A stretch of DNA of 40,273 nt. Source: Thermoplasmata archaeon (GTDB lineage Archaea; Thermoplasmatota; Thermoplasmata; Lutacidiplasmatales; UBA184). Below the pieces are notes generated by a model. It searched no databases. It had not been told where the DNA came from and saw nothing but the letters and a program-made list of their open reading frames with translations. Position 1 is the first letter of the stretch. Each line of letters starts with the position of its first letter. Of this stretch, positions 9,114 to 18,344 are shown piece by piece. The position numbers and the translations under genes were made by a program. Location of the stretch: positions 1 through 40,273 of the forward strand of contig JASHQC010000034.1 in NCBI GenBank assembly GCA_030037735.1, written 5' to 3'.

Positions 9114-9833
9114 ATGGAGGTCCTCGGCTGTCCTCTGCCGGACGATTGCTGGGTGGACATCGAGAACGATTCCTGGAGCCGCGCCGAGCCGGATGGGGTA
9201 ACGTTCTCCGCCGGTGTGCTCGCCTCGCAGGCGGCGTTTGCCGGCCGGTACACGTCGGTGCGGTTCCGGGCCGTGGAGGGGGTCGTCGAGCAAGGCCACA
9301 ACGTCGCGTTGCTCGAGAGCCTGCGGTCCACGGCTCCGTTCCGGATGCCCGTGACGGGACGGGTCGTCGTGCGCAACGAAGCGCTCACGACGCGCCCCAA
9401 GTTGCTCAATGACTCCCCCTACGACAAGGGGTGGGTCGTGCACTTCGTCCCCGCCAACCCCTCGGACATCGCCGGGAATCTGGCTCGTCCGGAAGCGGTG
9501 CGGAGCACGCTCGAGTCTCGTATCACCGAACGGCGTATCCATTGCTACCCTGCAGCGCCGGACCTTGAGATGTACGAGATCGGCTTGGAGTGCTCCGCGG
9601 CCCTCGCCCAGCTCGACGAGGAGCTGGCTCGCCGAGCACCCGATGACGTCGTGCTGCTGGTCACCGACGACCCGACCAGCCCGATCGAATTGGTCCGCTG
9701 GTCGGACCGGACCGGCCACACCCTCCTCCACCATCGGGTGGACGGGACCCTGCATCAGTTCCTGATCCGAAAGGAAGCATCCCCCGTGCCGCGCGTGCGT
9801 CGCGCCGGGTCGGGGAGGGTGGACGGCGCCTAA
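9114..9833 (+). CDS. GcvH-like (degenerate lipoyl site) - TusA-like fusion protein
   Basis: N-terminal ALLESLRSTAPFRMPVTGRVVVRNEALTTRPKLLNDSPYDKGW aligns with GcvH ESVKAASD..PVSGEVVEVNEAL..PELVN..PYG.GW; C-terminal EIGLECSAALAQLDEEL..VVLLVTDDPTSPIELVRWSDRTGHTLLHH aligns with TusA. ATG at 9114; GATAAA about 27 nt upstream. Confidence 0.78.
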   Translation: MEVLGCPLPDDCWVDIENDSWSRAEPDGVTFSAGVLASQAAFAGRYTSVRFRAVEGVVEQGHNVALLESLRSTAPFRMPVTGRVVVRNEALTTRPKLLNDSPYDKGWVVHFVPANPSDIAGNLARPEAVRSTLESRITERRIHCYPAAPDLEMYEIGLECSAALAQLDEELARRAPDDVVLLVTDDPTSPIELVRWSDRTGHTLLHHRVDGTLHQFLIRKEASPVPRVRRAGSGRVDGA

Positions 9834-10696
9834 GCGGTCTTTTCGACCGGTACGCGCACCCGGTTACCCCACTCGGACCACGAGCCGTCGTAGTTCCGCA
9901 CGTCCGGGTAGCCGAGGAGATACTTCAGCACGAACCACGTGTGGCTCGAGCGTTCGCCGATTCGGCAGTAGGTGATCACCGGTCTTTCTGGCGTGACCCC
10001 TTTCGGAGAATAGAGCGCCTCGATCTCCTCGCGGGTCTTGAACGTCCCGTCGTCCTTGACGGTCTGGGCCCACGGGATGTTCGCGGCGCCGGGGATGTGG
10101 CCCCCGCGCTGAGCCGCTTCGTTGGGGTACTCGGGGGGCGCTGTGATCTCGCCCGAGAACTCCTTCGGTCCCCGGACATCCACGAGGGCGAGGTTTCCCT
10201 TCTGGACCTCGGGGAGCTGGCTGAACACGTCGTCGAAGTAGACGCGGATCTTCGTGTCGGGCGGGCTCTTCACCGTAAAGTTGGTGGGCGAGCGGGTCGG
10301 AACGTCCTTGGTCAGCGGTTTGTCCTCCTCGATCCACTTCTTGCGGCCCCCGTTGAGGATCCGGACGTCGTTGACGTGGTGGTACTTGAACACCCACAAG
10401 GCATAGGCGGCGAACCAATTGTTGAAGTCCCCATAGAGCACCAGGGTGGTGTCCGGATTGATCCCCTTCGCCCGGAACAACGCCTGAAGCTGGGCGGAGT
10501 CGATGATGTCCCGCTTGACCGGGTCGTTGATGTCCTTCTTCCAATCGAACAGAATGGCGCCCGGAATGTGGCCCTGGTGATAGTTCGCTTGAGGGTCGTA
10601 GTCGACCTCCGCCACGACCACCTTCGGATCTTTGGCGTGTTCGGTCAGCCAGGCGGAATCGACCAGCACTTCGGGGTGGGCATACGACTTCGACAT
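9830..10696 (-). CDS. Two-domain sulfurtransferase (rhodanese, SseA-like)
   Basis: Active-site loop TYCRIGERSSHTWFVLKYLLG; VLVDSAWLTEH, VALVDVRGPKEFSGE. Confidence 0.92.
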   Translation of the reverse strand: MSKSYAHPEVLVDSAWLTEHAKDPKVVVAEVDYDPQANYHQGHIPGAILFDWKKDINDPVKRDIIDSAQLQALFRAKGINPDTTLVLYGDFNNWFAAYALWVFKYHHVNDVRILNGGRKKWIEEDKPLTKDVPTRSPTNFTVKSPPDTKIRVYFDDVFSQLPEVQKGNLALVDVRGPKEFSGEITAPPEYPNEAAQRGGHIPGAANIPWAQTVKDDGTFKTREEIEALYSPKGVTPERPVITYCRIGERSSHTWFVLKYLLGYPDVRNYDGSWSEWGNRVRVPVEKTA

Positions 10697-10809
10697 GGTA
10701 ACTCACTCGGGACGGGCCCGTGGCCCCCCTCGGGGAACCCTGGGTAAAAGGGGGCTTGGTTACGGCTAGGTAACCGGGCTCCGGACTGGGAGCGGGAGGA
10801 AGATCCGGT

Positions 10810-11127
10810 TCAGTCTCGCCGCCCGCGCCGGGGCAGTTCGTCGGTTGAGACTTCGATCGTTTCGGGGTCGAAGCCCAGCCGCTCCAACTCCACGCGGATG
10901 CGGGCCCGGTGGTCGCCCTGAAGGTAGACCTCTCCTTCGACCACGGAGCCGCCGGTCGCGAGGCGGTTCTTGAGCGTCCGCGTCGTCTCGGCCAGGTCGG
11001 TTCCCGTCGGGAATCCGGAGATGACCGTGGCGGGCTTGTTGTACCGCCGGGGCTCGACGCGAACCCGGATGCGGGCGGTCTCTCGATCGAGCGCTGACAG
11101 TATCTCGTCGAACTCGTTGCTGCCCAT
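10810..11127 (-). CDS. Translation initiation factor aIF1 (SUI1 family)
   Basis: RIRVRVEPRRYNKPATVISGFPTGTDLAETTRTLKNRLATGGSVVEGEVYLQGDHRARI. Confidence 0.88.
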   Translation of the reverse strand: MGSNEFDEILSALDRETARIRVRVEPRRYNKPATVISGFPTGTDLAETTRTLKNRLATGGSVVEGEVYLQGDHRARIRVELERLGFDPETIEVSTDELPRRGRRD

Positions 11128-11323
11128 GATTCAGGTGGTTCCTCTGGCTCCGGCGTCCGCTCTCCGGGCCCCCCTTCGGTACGCCTGGCCGGAATCCTGG
11201 CCCAGAGCAGGTAGGTCGTGGTGGGGGGTTTCTATTCGGAGCAGCACCGGTTTCGAAGGGTCGATGCGACGGGGGATTATGAATTCTAGTACCGCGCGGT
11301 CGGTGAGCTCCTGCAATCTCCCC

Positions 11324-12100
11324 CTAATGCTCCCCCCACCGGTACAGACTCAGCGCAATAGCGGTACCGAGCACGGCGGCCCCGGCGAGGAGGACCACGT
11401 CGAGCACCGACCCGAATCCGACCGAAACGCCCTTCGGGAGCAGTCCCACGCTAGACTGGACAATAACGGCCGCGTAGGTACCGGGCAGGAAGTACGCGAC
11501 CGCCTGCCAGACGCGGGGGAGCAGCCAAATCGGGAGATACAGCGGGCTCAGCATGCCCAGCGACGTGAACAGCAGGTTTCCCACGGGCCAGATCTCCCGC
11601 TGGCTCCGCAGCCGGCTGGAGATCGCGATCCCGATGGCAGAAAAGAGGATCCACAGCAGCCCAATCGAGCCGACGAGAGCGAGCCAGGCGAACCACGGCA
11701 CATGAACGACCGAGGCCAGTAGCAGGCCCAGCACCACGTACGCCGGCAGCGCGCTGATCATGTTGGCGATCGCGATACCGAAAAGGTACCCGACCTTACC
11801 AAGCGGGGAGACGATGAACAGGTCCTGCAGGGACGACTCGAGTCGCCAGTAGGCGGAGTCCCCGAGCACCCAGTTCCCGATGTTCTGCGTCGTGAACAGC
11901 ATCGCCCCGATGATCTCGAGAGGGAACAGGCCGGGCGGCGAGATCAGTTTCAGGAAGTAGAGGAAGATGAACGGCAACAGGACCGGCGCGATCGTGGCCG
12001 CCGGGTTTCGGCTAATCCACCGCCAGCCGATCAACGCGAAGGCCGGGAAGACGCGCCCGTGGCGGGGGAGCTCACCGGCCGAGGGGGTCGCCGTCGCCAC
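11324..12100 (-). CDS. ABC-2 type transporter permease
   Basis: Hydrophobic ABC-2 permease-like protein; GTG at 12100 abuts the upstream gene stop at 12103. Confidence 0.78.
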   Translation of the reverse strand: MATATPSAGELPRHGRVFPAFALIGWRWISRNPAATIAPVLLPFIFLYFLKLISPPGLFPLEIIGAMLFTTQNIGNWVLGDSAYWRLESSLQDLFIVSPLGKVGYLFGIAIANMISALPAYVVLGLLLASVVHVPWFAWLALVGSIGLLWILFSAIGIAISSRLRSQREIWPVGNLLFTSLGMLSPLYLPIWLLPRVWQAVAYFLPGTYAAVIVQSSVGLLPKGVSVGFGSVLDVVLLAGAAVLGTAIALSLYRWGEH

Positions 12101-12102
12101 GG

Positions 12103-12873
12103 TCAGCGCTCCCGGGAAATTCGGCGGGCCCAGTAGACCGCGCCCACGAAGGCCAGGATCGCCGCGACCACGAGGGCCACGGCGGCGAGCACTACCCACG
12201 CCGTCGGAAGGGAGAGGAGTCCTCGGGCCTCCTCGACCAAAGCGGTCCCGCCGGCTGTCGGAAGGAGGAGAACCCAGGGTTGGAGCGCCTGCGGGAACAG
12301 GTAGAGCGGGTAGAACACCGGCGGGAGAACGCCGAAGAAATTGAAGAAGAGCGTCGAGTACGGCCAGATGCTGCGCATGTTCTGGAACCAGGTCGAGATC
12401 ATGTACCCCACTGACGCGGTGAACACGAACTCCGCGCCGAGGACGGCGACCAAGACGAGGGCCGCCGGGACCGTGAGCGGTACGAGGATCGCCGAAGCCG
12501 TGAACAGCACCACGATCGGGAGACAGTAGGCCAGTAGGATCCCCACCGACATCCCGAGGAAGTACGCTTCCGGGGTCATCGGGGAGGCGTGGTACAGCTG
12601 GTGCAGCTTGTGATCGATCCGGATCCAGGCCGACTCGTTCTGGACCCGCTGGCCGATCTGGAACGTCGAGAAGACCACCGCTCCGAGCAGGGTGTACGAA
12701 AGGTACTCGCGGGCCAAAACGGCCACGAAGACGAGGAAGACGGCCTGTACGATGACCGAGGTGGCGATCGAGAGGACCTCATGGAGCTGCACCCGGAGCT
12801 CGGTCCCGATGAAGGCCCCGAGTCCGGTCCATCTCGACCGGGACACGGCCGGGAGGGCCAGGTCAGAATTCAT
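12103..12873 (-). CDS. ABC-2 type transporter permease
   Basis: Six-TM-like hydrophobic pattern; co-oriented between the ATPase and a second permease. Confidence 0.8.
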   Translation of the reverse strand: MNSDLALPAVSRSRWTGLGAFIGTELRVQLHEVLSIATSVIVQAVFLVFVAVLAREYLSYTLLGAVVFSTFQIGQRVQNESAWIRIDHKLHQLYHASPMTPEAYFLGMSVGILLAYCLPIVVLFTASAILVPLTVPAALVLVAVLGAEFVFTASVGYMISTWFQNMRSIWPYSTLFFNFFGVLPPVFYPLYLFPQALQPWVLLLPTAGGTALVEEARGLLSLPTAWVVLAAVALVVAAILAFVGAVYWARRISRER

Positions 12874-13792
12874 CGTGGATCGACCTTCCCACGACGCGGA
12901 GGAACGCTTCTTCGAGCGTGACCGGACCGACGGTCGTCGTCAGGTTCGAATGGGCCGCGAGGGCCAGGATCTCTTTCAGGTCGCCCGGCCCCGTGATCAC
13001 GTGCACGGTGTCGCCGTCGCGGACGATCGGCCCGAACGTCGCGAGCTGCTGGGAAATTCCGTCTCCGGAGACTACCGACACCCGGAGCGTTCCACCGACC
13101 CGGTGCTTCAGTTGGTCCGCGGTGCCCTCCGCCAGCAGTCGACCCTGGTCGACGATGTACAGCCGTTGGGAGAGCGCCTCCGCCTCGTCGAGGTAGTGCG
13201 TCGTGAGCAGGATCGTCGACCCCTTGGTCGTCAATTCCTTGAAGGACTCCCATACGCCGCGACGGGCGAACGGGTCCATCCCGATCGTGGGCTCGTCCAG
13301 GAACAGGAGCGGTGCCTCCGTCGCGATGACGGTGGCCACCATGGTCCGCTGACGTTGTCCGCCGGACAACGTGATCGAGAGTCGGTCCGCGACCTCGGTG
13401 AGGCCCATTTGCTCCAGTGCGTGGTCCGCACGGCTTTGAGCCGTCTCTTTCGAGAATCCCCGGGCGCGGAGATAGGAGTAGGCCTGCTCCCGCGGAGTGA
13501 GATGCATGAACGGCTTGCCCTCCTGCGGCACGACGGCAAGGTAGGGCCGGACCGATTCCGGATCGGCGATCGCATCGCGGCCGAAGATTTCGACCGAACC
13601 CGACGTCGGCGCGAGCAGCGTGGAGGCAATCCGGAGGAACGTGGTCTTTCCGGCCCCGTTCCGGCCGAGCAGAGAGATCCGCTCCCCGCGGCTGATCCGC
13701 AGCGATACGCCCGACAGCGCTTCGATGTCGGGGCCGTTCCGCCCGCGGTAGATCTTCCGGACGGAGTCGGCGCGAAGCGCGTCAGAATTCAT
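12863..13792 (-). CDS. ABC transporter ATP-binding protein
   Basis: Walker A LLGRNGAGKTTFLR; signature LSGGQRQR; Walker B PLLFLDEPTIGMDP; LLTTHYLDEAE. Confidence 0.95.
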   Translation of the reverse strand: MNSDALRADSVRKIYRGRNGPDIEALSGVSLRISRGERISLLGRNGAGKTTFLRIASTLLAPTSGSVEIFGRDAIADPESVRPYLAVVPQEGKPFMHLTPREQAYSYLRARGFSKETAQSRADHALEQMGLTEVADRLSITLSGGQRQRTMVATVIATEAPLLFLDEPTIGMDPFARRGVWESFKELTTKGSTILLTTHYLDEAEALSQRLYIVDQGRLLAEGTADQLKHRVGGTLRVSVVSGDGISQQLATFGPIVRDGDTVHVITGPGDLKEILALAAHSNLTTTVGPVTLEEAFLRVVGRSIHDEF

Positions 13793-13973
13793 GGCGGGGG
13801 TCCAGTCAGAGGCTCCATTTCAGTCGTGACCGCGATCGGAGTCTCGAAGCGAGAACCCGGGCGCCGGGACAGCAGCCGCGAGAGCCCGCCCGGCAGACGC
13901 CGGTGTCGCGGACCCGCGTTACTACAACGAACTCCCGGTGGAAGTGCAAGGCGCGGAGGACGAGCGGTTTCGC

Positions 13974-14366
13974 TCAGCCGCCGCAGCCGCAGCCCCCGCC
14001 GTTCGCTGAATTGCTGCCGCAGGACGTGCACCCGCCCGCGAGGCCAGCCTCGTCGGGCTCGGGGAGTGTCGGATTGGTGATCTTGAAGCCGGACTCCTGG
14101 AGGGTCTCGACGTAGTCGACCACCGCGCCATCGACGAACTTCTGGCTGCTCGGGTCGACAAGTAGGGAGAATCCATCCACCTTGACGACGGCGTCGTCGG
14201 CCCGGGGCTTCGAGAAGGCCATGCCAAACGCCACGGCCGACCCTCCGCCGCAGCACCCGCCTCCGCCCGGCTGGGCGTAGATGCGGACCCCGACCTCTCC
14301 CTTCTGGCCCTGGATGAGGCGGCGTATTTGCTCTTGGGCGGTAGCCTTGAACTCGACTGCGATCAT
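13974..14366 (-). CDS. IscA/HesB-like Fe-S assembly protein with Cys-rich C-terminal tail
   Basis: MIAVEFKATAQEQIRRLIQGQKGEVGVRIYAQPGGGGCCGGG..FSLLVDPSSQKFVDGAVVDYVETLQESGFKITNP; tail CTSCGSNSANGGGCGCGG. Confidence 0.85.
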   Translation of the reverse strand: MIAVEFKATAQEQIRRLIQGQKGEVGVRIYAQPGGGGCCGGGSAVAFGMAFSKPRADDAVVKVDGFSLLVDPSSQKFVDGAVVDYVETLQESGFKITNPTLPEPDEAGLAGGCTSCGSNSANGGGCGCGG

Positions 14367-14511
14367 AGTCGACCTCGTCACTGCGATGAGTGCGCTCCCT
14401 TTGATAAGCATTAGCCCATCCAGTTGCACCTGGTTTCCTGTCGCTCATCACGCGACGAACCCGCCTCCGCCTGGGAAAGGCGGGGCGTCGGTCTCGCGGA
14501 AGCGCGAAGCG

Positions 14512-16224
14512 CTACGGCTTGGGAGGCTTAGCTGCATTCCTATTCGATGCGACGACCGGGTCAGAAATCTCCCGCCAGCAGATCCGCGCGAGCTGGTTGC
14601 CCCATCGTTCGGGGAGGCCAAGAGCGCTCGCGTAAACCCGGACATCTTGACGCGAGAGCTCACCGACCGCGATGAGGACGCTCACGTAGACGACCAACGC
14701 GAGGGCCCCGATGGCCACGAGCTGGTACCACCGGTTCACGTCAAAATATGCGTTGATGCTCGCGAGCGCGTTAAGCCGGGACATCACCAGAAACTCGGCG
14801 ACCGCGGCGAGAGGAATGGTCCAGAGAGGCCTCCAGCGGAACGGGACCTTCATGTTCGTGTAGAGAAAGTAAGTGTTCAGCGCCAGCGCCGCGATCGACG
14901 AGAGAAGCGCCGCGAACGCAATCGCCGCGAGACCGGTGAATCCGAAGGCCCAGACCCCCCCTTTGATGAAGGCGAAGATCCCCACGAACAGCACCACGAC
15001 CTGGAGCGACGTGAGGTAGAACTCCAGGCGCTGGAGCCCGGTCGAGTTGAGCGCGGTTCCGATGATCTGGCTCAGCGCGAGGGGAATGGCCGAGACCGCC
15101 AGAATCGCGAGAGGAGTGGCGCCGCCCCCCGCGCCCGGCAACGGCCCGAGGTAGGATTTCTGGTAGAGGATGAGTAGCAAATTGACCCGGTAGACGACGA
15201 ACAGGACCGCGCCGGGGACGACCATCATGCCCGTGTACCGGAGGGCACGCCAGATTCGGTCGCGGAGCAGCTCCATCTCCTTCCGCTCGTGAAGGCCCGC
15301 GAGGTGGGGGAACAACGGGACGATCACGGCGGTCGGCAGGGCCAACAGCAGCACGCGGAACCCATTCGCTGCGTTGAAGATGGCCACGGCCGCGGTATCA
15401 TAGAAGGCCCGGGTGAGAATCGGCATCGCGTTCGTGACGAGGTACAGGAGTCCCATGCTGCCGAGCAGTGGCCACGAGTAAGCCAGGAGGTGCCGGAACT
15501 CGACCCAGCGCGGTCGAGCGACGTGTTTCCACACCACCGGCACCGCGATCGCCGACGACGCGATGGCGCCGAGGACATACCCGCCCGTGAGACCCCAGAT
15601 CGCGTGGGCATTCACAGCTCCGGCCACCGTGGGAAACGTGAGGGCGACGACCACGAGCGCGCTCGTCCGAACCAACGACTCTACGAGGGTTGGCAGCTGA
15701 CCACGAATCGAGTTTCCCAATCCAATGTAGAGCTGCCCGTAGACCACGCCGGGCGTCCACAGGAGGGGGAGCAGCATGAACACCGCCAGGCAGAGGTACA
15801 AGCTCGAGGAAGCGACCGTCAGCCCGCCCGTCATCGACACGATGCCGATGTACGGAGCGATCGCCAGAAGGGCGGTGCCAAAGAGCGCGACGAAGACGAT
15901 GCGCGACGTGAAGTAGGTGCCCGCGAATCGCTTGCTCGCCGGATCCCGAGCGACGTAGTAAACGAACGCCGAGCCGATCCGTAACTCTCCGAGCATGTTG
16001 ATCGAGGAGGCGAGCAGCAGGTTGAACTGGACGAATCCAACGAGGGCGAGTCCTGCGCCCGGGGAGGCGATCTGCCGAGCGATGAAGAACGAACTGATGT
16101 AGCCGACCAGCTGGGTGATGAACGTCACGGCGTAGACGAAGCTGGAACTGATTCCGAGCGGACGCTCTTGTGAAGCGGCGCCCGCCGCGGCCGTCGGCTG
16201 CTGCGAGGAAATCGGGCCCGCCAC
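14512..16224 (-). CDS. Polysaccharide flippase (MATE/MOP superfamily)
   Basis: SFVYAVTFITQLVGYISSFFIARQIASPGAGLALVGFVQFN; about 12-14 hydrophobic segments; revcomp TATAAGAA at about 16257-16264. Confidence 0.82.
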   Translation of the reverse strand: MAGPISSQQPTAAAGAASQERPLGISSSFVYAVTFITQLVGYISSFFIARQIASPGAGLALVGFVQFNLLLASSINMLGELRIGSAFVYYVARDPASKRFAGTYFTSRIVFVALFGTALLAIAPYIGIVSMTGGLTVASSSLYLCLAVFMLLPLLWTPGVVYGQLYIGLGNSIRGQLPTLVESLVRTSALVVVALTFPTVAGAVNAHAIWGLTGGYVLGAIASSAIAVPVVWKHVARPRWVEFRHLLAYSWPLLGSMGLLYLVTNAMPILTRAFYDTAAVAIFNAANGFRVLLLALPTAVIVPLFPHLAGLHERKEMELLRDRIWRALRYTGMMVVPGAVLFVVYRVNLLLILYQKSYLGPLPGAGGGATPLAILAVSAIPLALSQIIGTALNSTGLQRLEFYLTSLQVVVLFVGIFAFIKGGVWAFGFTGLAAIAFAALLSSIAALALNTYFLYTNMKVPFRWRPLWTIPLAAVAEFLVMSRLNALASINAYFDVNRWYQLVAIGALALVVYVSVLIAVGELSRQDVRVYASALGLPERWGNQLARICWREISDPVVASNRNAAKPPKP

Positions 16225-16330
16225 CGGAACTCTCTTCGCCGACGGTTCCCCGTGTTCTTATACCCCTGCGCCGAACGGTGCTCATCGCTCGGCGCCGACA
16301 ACGGCACGAGGGGCCGGAAATCGTGATGAG

Positions 16331-16831
16331 GTGAGCGCGCCCTCTCTTCCCCCGCTTCCGCCTCCGCACACGCGGCTCGGAGTCGGCGGGGTTCTGTTGC
16401 GCAACGGCCGGGTGCTGGTCAACCGGGCCGTCTATCGCACCCGGTTCACCATACCTAGCGGCTACGTCGAACCCGGAGAAGGAATCGAGGCAGGGCTGCG
16501 CCGAGAATTCGAGGAAGAAACGGGCGTACGCGTGTTAGTAGGCCCGCTGCTGCTAACGCGGCACAAGGTTATCACCCCGGGCGAGAGCGACATCTACTTC
16601 GCGTTCCTTCTGGATTATCAGGGCGGATCCGCGGAGGCGCGGCCCCCCGAAATCGCCGAAGTCCGGGAACCGACGCTGGAGGAAGCTCTCGCGGCGCCCT
16701 GGATTTCCGAATTGTCCCGACTGGCCATCCGGCTCGCGGGCGAGAAGGCGCTCGGCTGGCCCCGGTCCCGCTGGCCTGGAGGCGAGGTCCCCGGCCTGCT
16801 TTCGGAAACGTTTCACCCGCTTGAAGAATAG
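16331..16831 (+). CDS. NUDIX hydrolase
   Basis: Complete Nudix box GYVEPGEGIEAGLRREFEEETGV. Confidence 0.93.
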   Translation: MSAPSLPPLPPPHTRLGVGGVLLRNGRVLVNRAVYRTRFTIPSGYVEPGEGIEAGLRREFEEETGVRVLVGPLLLTRHKVITPGESDIYFAFLLDYQGGSAEARPPEIAEVREPTLEEALAAPWISELSRLAIRLAGEKALGWPRSRWPGGEVPGLLSETFHPLEE

Positions 16832-16861
16832 AGGCCGCACTTCAACCCCCTCCAAAGGAAG

Positions 16862-17263
16862 CTAGTCGCCGCCCCGCGAGGCGGGGGGTTCGTCGGGAGC
16901 TTCGGCCTCCCACAGCTCGACCCAGACTCCGTCGGGGTCCGAGAGGAACACCAGCCTCTCGTTTCCTTCGCGGAAGGCAGGGATTCGGACCTTGCCTCCC
17001 AGCGCCTTGAGGCGTTCGACGGTCGCCTCGAGGCCTTCGACCCGGAAACCGAGGTGATCCAACTCGTCGCCCTCCCGGTAGGGTGGCGCATCCGGGTAGA
17101 AATTGAGCTCGAGCTGCGCCTTGGTGATGGGATCCTCCAAGGTTTCCCAGATCCCCCCGGCCGCCATCCGGCCGGAACTGTGGCGACGGAGACCCAACCC
17201 GTCGCAGTAGAACCGCCGCGACCGGTCGAGGTCACGGACCCGGATCCCGACGTACTCCAGCAC
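16862..17263 (-). CDS. VOC family (glyoxalase/dioxygenase superfamily) protein
   Basis: MLEYVGIRVRDLDRSRRFYCDGLGL...LDHLGFRVEGLEATVERLKALGG..RLVFLSDPDGVWVELWE. Confidence 0.9.
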   Translation of the reverse strand: MLEYVGIRVRDLDRSRRFYCDGLGLRRHSSGRMAAGGIWETLEDPITKAQLELNFYPDAPPYREGDELDHLGFRVEGLEATVERLKALGGKVRIPAFREGNERLVFLSDPDGVWVELWEAEAPDEPPASRGGD

Positions 17264-17355
17264 GGGGACGCGCAGTCGAATCTCCGCTAAATCGGTTAGG
17301 GAAGAGGCCGGCGGCGCGAGAAGCCCCTCGAGCGGCCGGGCGGCGGTGGTCTGTG

Positions 17356-17361
17356 TTATAT
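17356..17361 (+). promoter_or_regulatory. TATA-like box of the MPE-NTase operon
   Basis: TTATAT centred about 26 nt upstream of the GTG at 17385. Confidence 0.5.
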
Positions 17362-17384
17362 CTCGCCCTCGATTTTGGCCCGCA

Positions 17385-18341
17385 GTGGGGCGCTTCCGGG
17401 TCTATTTCGTCAGTGACCTGCATGGCTCTGAGGTCTGTTTCCGAAAATTCCTCAACTCCGCGCCCGTCTATTCCCCCGACCTCTTGATCTACGGTGGGGA
17501 CATCCTTGGCAAGACCCTCGTTCCGATCTTCCACGACGAGAACGGCGGGTACCGCTGGTATCCGACGGGCCACGGTGCTCAGCACGTACCGAAGGACGAC
17601 CTCCCCGGCGTTCAGCGGAAGGTCGCCGATTCCGGCCGATACACCCTCGTCACGACTCCCGAAGAGTGGGCCCGATTACAGAAGGCTCCCGAGGAGATGG
17701 AAGCGCTCTTCGGGCGCCTGGCCCTGGAGCGCCTGCGCCACTGGCTCAACCTGGTCGAGGAGCGGCTCACGCCCACGAAAATCCCGGTCGTAATGAACGT
17801 AGGGAACGACGACACCAACGAAGCGCTGGAACTCATCCGGAACGAGGGGCCCGCGAACATGCTGGTCCCCGAGGGACGGGTGGTCCAGGCCGGCCCGTAC
17901 GAGTTCTTCGGCTGCGGGTACGCGAACATGACCCCGTGGCACTGCCCAAGGGACCTCGAGGAAAAGGACCTCGAGCAGGTACTCGATCGCACGCGCGGGC
18001 AGATTGGGAATCCGCGCCGAACGATCCTCGACGTCCATGCTCCCCCGTACGGAACCTCGCTCGACATGGCGGCCGAGCTGGACGCGGAGTTCAAGCCGCA
18101 GGTCGTAGCAGGGCACTTGTTGATGCACCACGTGGGGTCGACCTCGGTCCGAGAGTTGGTCGAGTCGGTTCGGCCGGTGGCCGGCCTCTTCGGGCACATT
18201 CACGAATCGCGGGCCGTGGACACCGTCGAGGGGGTCCCGGTCTTCAACCCCGGCAGCGCCTATTTCAGCGGCCAACTCCAGGGCCTGCTCCTCGACCTCG
18301 ACGGCGACCACGTGCTTTCCCATCTGTTCGTCCTGGGGTAG
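17385..18341 (+). CDS. Calcineurin-like metallophosphoesterase, paralogue 2
   Basis: VYFVSDLHGSEVCFRKF, GGDILGK, NVGNDD, DVHAPPYGTSLD, LFGHIHES. GTG at 17385 has TTATAT at 17356-17361, so it is favoured over ORF start 17346. Confidence 0.88.
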   Translation: MGRFRVYFVSDLHGSEVCFRKFLNSAPVYSPDLLIYGGDILGKTLVPIFHDENGGYRWYPTGHGAQHVPKDDLPGVQRKVADSGRYTLVTTPEEWARLQKAPEEMEALFGRLALERLRHWLNLVEERLTPTKIPVVMNVGNDDTNEALELIRNEGPANMLVPEGRVVQAGPYEFFGCGYANMTPWHCPRDLEEKDLEQVLDRTRGQIGNPRRTILDVHAPPYGTSLDMAAELDAEFKPQVVAGHLLMHHVGSTSVRELVESVRPVAGLFGHIHESRAVDTVEGVPVFNPGSAYFSGQLQGLLLDLDGDHVLSHLFVLG

Positions 18342-18344
18342 CGG

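Noticed and set aside
11131-11316. 61-aa ORF upstream of aIF1
   Set aside because: No motif and low-complexity C-terminus; overlaps probable upstream region of aIF1.
12692-14080. 462-aa plus-strand ORF opposite the ABC operon
   Set aside because: Overlaps well-supported ABC ATPase/permease genes and has low-complexity Arg-rich composition.
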